A DNA stretch of 64,000 bases from Topomyia yanbarensis (lineage: Eukaryota; Arthropoda; Insecta; Diptera; Culicidae). The notes under the pieces are model-generated. The model was not told where the DNA came from, did not search any database, and saw nothing but the letters and a program-made list of their open reading frames with translations. Made by a program: the position numbers and the translations under genes. Numbering within the stretch: the first letter of the stretch is position 1; every line of letters starts with the position of its first letter. The DNA is taken from the NCBI RefSeq assembly GCF_030247195.1, contig NC_080671.1, positions 99,311,845 through 99,375,844 on the forward strand, in the 5' to 3' direction. This document shows positions 57,627 through 64,000 of the stretch, one piece after another.

Positions 57627-57998
57627 TTTGAAAATATACCTTTGATGAATCGCAGACGAAATCGATTGAAAGTGAACAACTGCTTCAAATGAAATGATGG
57701 GTGACTCAATTGACAGGCAAAGAGTATTCAACCGAACATGAATTGCATATGGAATGAACGCATGTTTATTTAAATGGGTGTGAGTGAGTGAGCGAATATA
57801 GTAAATGCTGGAATGATTCATTCTGACCTGTCAATTCATTCCATCTCACATGCGAACCAGCAGTGAGAAGAAAGGTTGGCAGATGTGAATGAATAGTATG
57901 ATTTGTTCGTATTCAAATGAATGACTTGAAATTTTACCGCACTGAACAGTGTTGCTTTGAATCTGTGGTCCTAGGCTCGAAGTGAAATTTAATACCAT

Positions 57999-58104
57999 GT
58001 TCACACTACACTACACTACGGAGTTAAAACACGCTATAATAATTAGCAACAAGAAAAATGTCATCAAAATAGCGTTAAAACATGTTTTAACTCGTAGTGT
58101 GAAC
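57999..58104. mobile_element. about 100-bp fold-back MITE, copy B
   Basis: GTTCACACTAC ... GGAGTTAAAACACG pairs with CATGTTTTAACTCGTAGTGTGAAC. The middle AATAATTAGCAACAAG is shared with copy A at 21701-21797. An extra CACTA triplication is present at the left end. It lies 46 bases right of the hAT target duplication. Confidence 0.8.
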
Positions 58105-58589
58105 GTAATTTTTAATCGAGCGTAGTTTAAAGATCTTTTATTACATCGATAATTTATGAGCAGTAGAGTACTGTATTTTACATTAGTGTTAATAACAAAA
58201 GCTACAGGCGAATAGTTATAATCTACAACATACAGCCGAACCCTTGGGTAGTGACAATTGTGGAAGCTTCCAATGGGCGCCAACTAATTGATTAATGGTA
58301 TAGTATTGTTTCGTGTACTCACCATAGAAAGTAACTAAGAAAAAAAAAATAAAAATAAAAACAAATGAAACCGCATGAGGTTTACTATGGACAAATCTAT
58401 TATTCGAACGCATTTTTTGTCTTTCTCATATAATTTTTTCTCAAACATAAGATCCTAATAAACAAGCGAAATATTTCTTTCGAAACAATGTATAGCAAAC
58501 TCAAGGACTGAATTGAAAATTAGTTATAAACATATTTCTTCTAATCACATAAATCACACTGAAAATTAGGAATTAGGAACAGTTTTATC
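58105..58589. other. unassigned sequence
   Basis: No gene or element end recognised; longest frame 90 codons on the minus strand. Confidence 0.3.
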
Positions 58590-59085
58590 ATGTATTGTAA
58601 AACTTTTCCTTTAGTATGAAAATATTTAGCGAATTCTCTGACTTTAGCTTTGATCCCTTTCCTAAAGTTTTGGGCAGTGGTGTCATCGAATTTTTTTGAC
58701 GCAGCATTCCAATATTTTTTTCACTCTGGTTTGGTCTTAGCTACTTTATCTTCCCTATTGAAGATACGCTTCATGATAGCCCAATATTGTTCAATAGGAC
58801 GAAGCTGTGAACAATTTAGCGGATTAATATTTTTCTCGACAAAATCTATCTTATTCGCATGTAACCATTTTATAGTGTTATAATGTGCTGATGCCAAATC
58901 AGGCAAAATAATGGTGGAACAGCGTGCAACGGAAGCATCCTTTTTTGCAAACATTCAATGCGGTGGTAAATATCAACATTTATGGTTAATTTGGCGTACA
59001 AAATTTGTTGACTTCAAGTCACACGAACAGATTGCCTGCCACACGAGGACTTTTTGTCCAAATTTTTCCACCTGGACTTCTCGAG
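58590..59085 (-). pseudogene. Tc1/mariner transposase C-terminal relic
   Basis: Minus strand: KFGQKVLVWQAICSCDLKS (about 59030), then after frame changes LPDLASAHYNT (second catalytic D, about 58900), NINPLNC, and LRPIEQYWAIMKR (catalytic E, about 58790). After a stop at 58721 the frame goes on as K-Y-W-N-A-A-S-K-K-F-D-D-T to about 58590. As read, 35 residues separate D and E, two fewer than in DD37E elements. Either two codons were lost or this is a sister family. The VWQAICSC block matches the relic at 22580-22972. No terminal repeats found. Confidence 0.68.
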
Positions 59086-59502
59086 GTCGGTGACATGAAT
59101 GAACTTCGAATAAAATTAAAATATAATAAAATACCCAGGAAGCGTTCAGTGTTTTTTTGTGATTTATTTTTAAATTTATGGTTAATGTAATACTAACCAG
59201 TTAAAAGGGTCTCCTCATCAGTCAGCTTCAGAAAATCGTTTTCTGCTTCAATAGTTAGAATTATTATCAGAGAATATTCTTGCGGAATTTTAGAGTATAG
59301 CTGATCAACATCTCATGCCTATAATTTTCCTCTAATTTGTTTTTTTTTATCTTCCAAAAACTTGTATTTGAAGGGTGAGGGTTGAATGTATCAAATAGTC
59401 CTAACAGTCGAATGACCGATGCAATGAAACTTACAGGAAATAGAATATCAAATATGATAAAAAGTGGAGCCGTAAAATTGTCGTAAGCGGCGACCCCCTA
59501 CG
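59086..59502. other. unassigned sequence
   Basis: No gene recognised. Ends at the SINE target-site duplication. Confidence 0.3.
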
Positions 59503-59511
59503 TGCGCTCTG

Positions 59512-59690
59512 TTTTTTTTTTTATTTTTTATTTCGATTATAGAGGTTTTAACCTTAAAGTCATTCGCCTCTTCGGGTTAGAAAAATCTCTTATGAAAAAT
59601 TTCTAACCCTATGTGCGGGGTCGGGACTCGAACCCAGGTGCGCTGCGTACAAGGCAATCGATTTACCAACTACACTACGCCCACCCCCTA
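59512..59690 (-). mobile_element. tRNA-derived SINE, 179 bp
   Basis: Minus strand: a tRNA-like head with A box TAGTGTAGTTGG (59677-59666) and B box GGGTTCGAGTC (59635-59625), the internal RNA polymerase III promoter. A tRNA-unrelated body (CTAACCCGAAGAGGCGAATG) and an A-rich tail (T-rich on the plus strand at 59512-59527) follow. TGCGCTCTG at 59503-59511 and 59691-59699 is a perfect target-site duplication. The body contains an inverted pair GGGTTAGAAA / TTTCTAACCC. Mobilised in trans by a LINE; which one is unknown. Confidence 0.93.
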
Positions 59691-59699
59691 TGCGCTCTG

Positions 59700-60075
59700 T
59701 TATTCGTAGCGCTTGTTGATCGATTTCAAAATATTAGTAAGGTTATGTGACGATGACTATGTGACGCGGCTTTACTGCGTTATCGAGGCCAAACAACCAA
59801 AGTCGCGTGTTTACTCATACACAGGGGTTGATTCCTTCTTTCAAACATGAGCAGTTCTTGGATTATGTGTTGAAATCGAAATTAATTTTAACATTTTGAT
59901 TGAAGGATTGGGGACTATTTTTCCTTCTTTTGAAATCAATCTGTCTCGTGAACGTACCTACGATCGGTTCGGTTTACTCATCCAAATTATACTAACTACT
60001 TTTAAAATTAGTACGAATATGTTGATCTTTTATGCCACATGTTCTCTATACCGAACAACCGTTATGCCAAATCCG
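59700..60075. other. unassigned sequence
   Basis: A 78-codon frame at 59896-60132 runs into the neighbouring MITE and is not a gene. Confidence 0.3.
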
Positions 60076-60388
60076 TATCAACTTTTGAATAGGGCTAATA
60101 AGGAACCCTATTCTCACAGTCACGTCACGTAGTGACTAGAAGAAAAATCCCTTCTAGTCACTAGGTGACGTGACTGTGAGAATAGGGCCCAAGGTTTGTA
60201 AACAAACTTTTGTTTTGCTGATTTCTCTTAATTTGTTATAATTTCAACACAGAAGACATTTGAAATTCTACCAAGGGTAAAGATCTTGATTCATGTGTAT
60301 CTTTCGTGAAATTAAACTTGACAGCGGAATGGTGAGCGAAATAAGTTTGCTTACAAAAATCTCATTAGCCCTTTTGAAGAATTGACAT
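60076..60388. mobile_element. MITE copy B carrying a nested palindrome
   Basis: Same family as 32285-32498 in opposite orientation: TATCAACTTTTGAATAGGGC at the left, GCCCTTTTGAAGAATTGACA at the right, with the interior collinear. Two differences stand out: an extra block of about 90 bases between TAATAAG and GTTTGTAAAC (see 60106-60187) and a short TGTATCTTTCGTG insertion. Confidence 0.82.
60106..60187. repeat. 82-bp palindrome with 37-bp arms
   Basis: Arms 60106-60142 and 60151-60187 (CCCTATTCTCACAGTCACGT onward) pair with a single mismatch around an 8-base loop. It is absent from the related MITE at 32285-32498, so it is an insertion or a local inverted duplication. AAG occurs on both sides. 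Confidence 0.93.
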
Positions 60389-60676
60389 TGAAATGATCTT
60401 CAATGCAATGTGTTATATTCGCACGTAATTTTTGTTCCGTTAGCTGAAGCAAACAGTTTCGTTTGTTCTGTTTTACAGCCAAAATATTAAAATCTACTCA
60501 AGTTTTTTTTCTGAACATTTGCTTAGTGTTATAGAAAGTAGTAAATCGATCGAAAAAATATGCGCATTGAATATGAACGGCGTGAATTTATTCGATGTTG
60601 TGATTCAACATTGAATGGCGACGAAATCTTCGCCACAATTTTTTTTGGTTCAGTTTTGAAAAAGGTTACTAAAATC
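60389..60676. other. unassigned sequence
   Basis: No feature recognised. Confidence 0.3.
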
Positions 60677-61862
60677 GGTTGTCGGCACCCAAACATGGTC
60701 AGTTGTCGGCACCCCATTTTTTGTGGCAAATTCTGAATTCTCTGTAACTCAATCAATATGAATATTTTTGTAACGATCTTGACGAGTACCTATATGCCAT
60801 TGAGATTGATTTTTGACATCATTTTGAAAACCAAGATGGCGACATCCGGTTTAGCGGAATTCTCTATATCTCAATCAATATGGATATTTTCGACACGGTT
60901 TTTATGAGTCGATGCCAAAAATTGATGTCTGATGCCATTGTGAAATCAAAAATGGCGACATCTATTCTAAAAGCACCCAGATTAAAGGTTTTCAGGTTTG
61001 TCTGTAGTAAAAAATCCTTCAAATCTATTATGACGGATTTTTTACTATAGCTTCGACATATTGGATTTTTGTATGGTGACGAATATCGCGCCAAGGAAAA
61101 GTCACCCTTTTGAATTTTGAAGTCTCCGCAATCTTTGTTTTTAGAATGACGGCAAGCATCAATTTTTGAGCTCATCTTGAAACCCAAAATTACCCAAGTA
61201 CTAGTATTAGTACTAGTATATGCAGTAAAGTAGCATTTAATTTGGATTTCAAATGCTTCTTGCAGCATATTAGCATTTTCATTCAAACTATTTAAAAACT
61301 TCTTATCATTAATCAGCATTTTGAAGAAAGAAAAGCCGTAAAACATATTTTCATGGCACAGCAATAATGGAGCGGTCTATTTTTTTAAAAAAGCACTTTC
61401 CATGCCTGTTGGTGATTTGGGTAACATATTGACTTTTAATAAATAATCTAATTTAACTATGTGTGGTATAAGTTGGTCACCCTGTAAATATGAATGCGAT
61501 TCGCCAGTGCGTTTGTGGTGCGTTCTATGCGTACCATCTTTTCACATACACACATTAGGCTTCCGATGAGGGATGATGTTAAAAGTAAAGTAAATTTTAT
61601 TTTCTTTGTGAATGTTGGTGATTTTTATTCATATTGTGCCAGTTTTTTTTAATTTTGTTAAGGTGCCGACCTCATTTTTCTATATGGTATAAAATTATCA
61701 TTTCATTAAATTGTCAGTACCATTTTTCGTATTGACGGAATAAATTGAATTGCTTCACTAGATATTAGCTAAGGTCTCTAGTTTTCCATTGGTATGATTA
61801 TTTCCCTATATTATGCAATTGGAGAAATGTTATGAGCCAAAGACAAAAGGGTGCCGACAACC
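60677..61862. mobile_element. possible element with GGTTGTCGGCACCC ends
   Basis: GGTTGTCGGCACCC at 60677-60690 is perfectly inverted at 61849-61862. Inner copies of GTCGGCACC occur at about 60707 and (inverted) 61663, and another GGTTGTCGGCAC at 62224. No target duplication was found. It might be a transposon of 1.2 kb or just a dispersed motif. Confidence 0.32.
60730..61200. repeat. relative of the 116-bp array, opposite orientation
   Basis: Units starting near 60740 and 60861 carry CTCAATCAATATG(A/G)ATATTTT and GGCGACATCCGGTTTAGCGG. Read on the other strand these match the 27390-28135 array (CCATATTGATTGGGTTATAGC, GCTAAACCGGAAGTCGCC). Copies are more diverged; a third and partial fourth unit extend to about 61200. 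Confidence 0.75.
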
Positions 61863-61984
61863 AACCACATACCCCTACAACTAGAATAAACGAGAACACA
61901 TTTTGCCATAGCGATTGCCCTTTTTCCATTGATTTTATTTGAATGGTTTTTTTTTATTCTGATATTTAAATTATTTTGTTCCAG
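61863..61984. promoter_or_regulatory. candidate polypyrimidine tract and splice acceptor
   Basis: TTTTTTTTTATTCTG and TTATTTTGTTCCAG immediately precede 61985, with the AG at 61983-61984. A strong-looking insect 3' splice site. Confidence 0.4.
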
Positions 61985-62132
61985 TATGCATATTTTAATG
62001 GTTGTTTTCCAACAATCAGATGTAAATCTTCTTACTAACTCGTCCGAGAAGGAATTTATCCGACGTCCAACTTTACTGGGATATGATTCACCAAGTTCTC
62101 CGTTTCCACAAAAAGCGCTAGAAAAATTTTAA
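61985..62132 (+). CDS. candidate terminal exon
   Basis: After the acceptor-like site, the frame with one leading base reads open for 48 codons to TAA at 62130-62132. The C-terminal part, S-S-E-K-E-F-I-R-R-P-T-L-L-G-Y-D-S-P-S-S-P-F-P, has the balanced composition of real protein, unlike most frames in the window, and the other two frames close early. Family not recognised; upstream exons would lie to the left. A chance open frame cannot be excluded. The R1-clade LINE begins about 105 bases downstream. Confidence 0.38.
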
Positions 62133-62236
62133 GTTTAACTTATAAACTCCCTTTTCACCACAGAGGATGAATTTTTTTCATTTTCGTGGAAATAAAAGTG
62201 TCAAAATATAGGGGAATGTCTTCGGTTGTCGGCACA

Positions 62237-64000
62237 CTTTTACCAAGATGGCCCATAGAACAGTTCTACCAGATGATCGACAGGCTCTCATCAGATCTAG
62301 TGGGCCAGAAACCGGTAGTTATAGCGGGAGACTTCAACGCTTGGGCAGTAGAGTGGGGCAGCCGCTGTACAAATAGCAGGGGCCAAGCGCTATTGGAGGC
62401 GCTTGCGAAACTCGATACTGTGCTAGCTAACAATGGCTCCGCTAGCACATTCCGTAGAAACGGGGTGGAGGCATGGATTGACGTAACATTTGCCAGCCCG
62501 GTCTGGTTCCAGGCATGGCATGGAGAGTAGACGAGGGCTACACCCATAGCGATCATTTAGCAATCCGCTTTAGGATCAACTATGGTGAGCAGCATCCCTG
62601 TCAGGTACGCGGGTGGAAATCCAATCACTTCGACATCGAAGCTTTCACCGCGGCCCCGGGACTGGAGGCCAACACCGACAGTCTAAGCGGGGATGCACTG
62701 GTAGCCGTTCTATCACGCGCTTGCGACGCCACTATGCCGAGAAAAACCCTGCCAAGAAACGGCAGATGCCCGGTATACTGGTGGAGTGCTGAGATTGCAG
62801 CTCTACGGTCAGCCTGCCTCAGAGCTAGACGTAGGATGCAAAGAGCTCGCACCGAGGATGCAAGAGAGAACCGCCGTGAAGTGTTTCGAGCTGCGAAATT
62901 GGCCCTTAACAAGGCCATTAAAAGCAGCAAGAGAGCGTGTTTCGACAACCTATGTGAGAGTGCCAACGCGAATCCGTGGGGTGACGCCTACAGGATTGTG
63001 ATGGCCAAGACCAAAGGGGGCTCTTCATCCCCAGAACGGTCTCCGGACCGGTTGGAGACGATTATCGAAGTACTCTTCCCGTCTCGAGCCACAAGCCCCT
63101 GGCCACCTGCACTACGAGACAGTGCGGGCACGGCCGAAATGGTGGCTCCAGTGACGAATGAAGAACTACTCGCAGTGGCGAAATCCCTAGCAATGAACAA
63201 CGCTCCAGGGCCGGATGGAGTTCCAAACAGCGCTCTCAAGGCAGCGATCATAGCAAACCCGAACATGTTCAGGCTAGCTATGCAGAGATTCCTTGATGAG
63301 TGCCGTTTCCCCGATAGATGGAAAAGGCAGAAATTGGTGCTGTTGCCGAAGCCCGGGAAGCCGCCAGGCGACCCATCGGTGTACAGACCAATCTGTCTGA
63401 TCGACACGACTGGCAAATTGCTTGAGAGGATTATCCTCAACAGGCTAACCCCGTACGCAGAAGGTACGGACGGCTTATCAAGCAACCAGTTTGGCTTTCA
63501 GAAGGGTAAGTCCACAGTGGACGCTCTCAACTCAGTGATAAAGATTGCCAAGATAGCGATCCAACGAAAAAGGCGAGGCATTCGACACTGTGCGTTAGTG
63601 ACACTTGACGTGAAGAACGCATTCAACAGCGCAAGCTGGGATGCCATCGCGCTCTCGTTACACCGGCTTAGCCTACCGGTGGGTCTGTACCGGATCCTGG
63701 AAAGTTACTTCCAGAACCGCGTACTGCTATACGAGACCGATGCCGGTCAGAAAAGGGTTCCGATTACCGCCGGAGTCCCGCAGGGCTCGATCCTAGGCCC
63801 GGTGCTATGGCACCTCATGTATGACGGGGTTCTGAGACTGAAGTTCCCTCCTGAGGTCAAGACCGTCGGCTTTGCCGACGACGTAACCTTGGAGGTCTAC
63901 GGGGAGTCAATCCCTGAGGTAGAACTAACCGCAGAACACGCGATCAACACGGTGGAGGAATGGATGAGCGCGAGAGGCCTGGAGCTCGCTTATCATAAGA
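62237..64000 (+). pseudogene. R1-clade LINE ORF2, 5'-truncated, runs off window
   Basis: Encodes an AP endonuclease and reverse transcriptase for target-primed integration. It starts inside the endonuclease (P-R-W-P-I-E-Q-F), has A-G-D-F-N-A-W (catalytic D/N, about 62330), then loses one base near 62500. In the next frame H-S-D-H (about 62545) completes the endonuclease. Reverse transcriptase follows: A-P-G-P-D-G-V-P (63208), QFGFQKGKST (63488), LDVKNAFN (motif A, 63605), AGVPQGSILGP (motif B, 63772) and GFADDV (motif C, 63868). The frame then stays open to the last base. The 5' end at about 62237 directly follows a GTTGTCGGCAC motif. One frameshift and 5' truncation make this copy inactive, but it is otherwise well preserved and clearly young. 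R1 assignment rests on the AGVPQGSILGP...LWHLMYDGVL pattern. Confidence 0.9.

Larger units (their letters stand above)
52354..57944 (-). mobile_element. complete hAT transposon, 5591 bp
   Basis: AACAGTGT at 52346-52353 is repeated exactly at 57945-57952 (8-bp target-site duplication). Ends read CAGTGCGGTAAAAT(G/T)TCAA inward from both sides. The minus strand carries a full transposase gene (55508-57626) with 318 bases between its start codon and the right end. The left 3.1 kb is non-coding and has received three smaller insertions (52723-52863, 53187-54211, 55202-55298). Structure and gene integrity suggest it may still be, or recently was, autonomous, although the nested insertions show it is not brand new. 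Confidence 0.95.

Noticed and set aside
55563..57645. Several plus-strand frames of 63-116 codons
   Set aside because: They are antisense shadows of the hAT transposase exons.
59600..59690. Possible functional tRNA gene on the minus strand
   Set aside because: A and B boxes are present but the arms do not fold as a complete tRNA, and the unit has a SINE body, tail and target duplication.
62625..63485. Minus-strand frames of 113 and 165 codons
   Set aside because: They are antisense to the R1-clade reverse transcriptase, which has clear ordered motifs on the plus strand.

Overview
The window is eukaryotic nuclear DNA. It is AT-rich, intron-bearing and packed with transposable elements of insect type. 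The mix of families points to a mosquito (Culicidae) or a close dipteran: hAT foldback elements, Tc1/mariner transposases with ITmD37E-like motifs, CR1-like, LOA/I-like, RTE and R1-clade non-LTR retrotransposons, TA- and TTAA-flanked MITEs, and a tRNA-derived SINE. That assignment is inference from family content. No complete host gene could be confirmed; a few candidate exons are flagged at low confidence.

Layout. 0-4.5 kb: relic of a MULE-type transposase, a 17-bp minisatellite and weakly supported DNA-transposon shells. 4.5-18.5 kb: MITEs with clear ends (5442-5608, 5794-6090), a minus-strand CR1-like LINE split by other DNA, a 5'-truncated LOA/I-like LINE inserted into it with a 13-bp target-site duplication (8133-9366), a decayed plus-strand LOA/I-like ORF2 (about 11985-14180) carrying a MITE in its RNase H/C-terminal region, and a decayed ITmD37E transposase (17595-18483). 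19-29 kb: a non-autonomous hAT element (19047-19797), twin fold-back TTAA elements (19956-21029), more Tc1/mariner and RTE relics, an unidentified 162-codon ORF (24628-25116), a 409-bp tandem repeat split by a LINE end, and a 116-bp tandem array (27390-28135). 29-52 kb: mostly quiet AT-rich DNA broken by large foldback elements, notably 32749-33517, 34969-37270 and 38109-39562, plus RTE fragments at 43.5 and 47.5-48.5 kb.

The most notable locus is 52354-57944. It is a complete hAT transposon with matching terminal inverted repeats, a perfect 8-bp target-site duplication, and a four-exon minus-strand transposase gene that reads open for 645 residues after three small GT-AG introns are removed. 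The catalytic D/D/E positions and dimerisation motif are present. Three smaller elements are nested in its non-coding half. To its right lie a Tc1/mariner relic, a tRNA-derived SINE (59512-59690), a MITE carrying a nested palindrome (60076-60388), a candidate terminal exon (61985-62132), and a 5'-truncated R1-clade LINE whose reverse transcriptase reads open to the window edge.

Functionally the region is a transposon graveyard with a few young members. The youngest by end preservation are the 52-58 kb hAT element, the foldback elements at 35 and 38 kb, the SINE, the R1 LINE and the second TTAA hairpin. Many elements are long inverted repeats that would give double-stranded RNA if transcribed.
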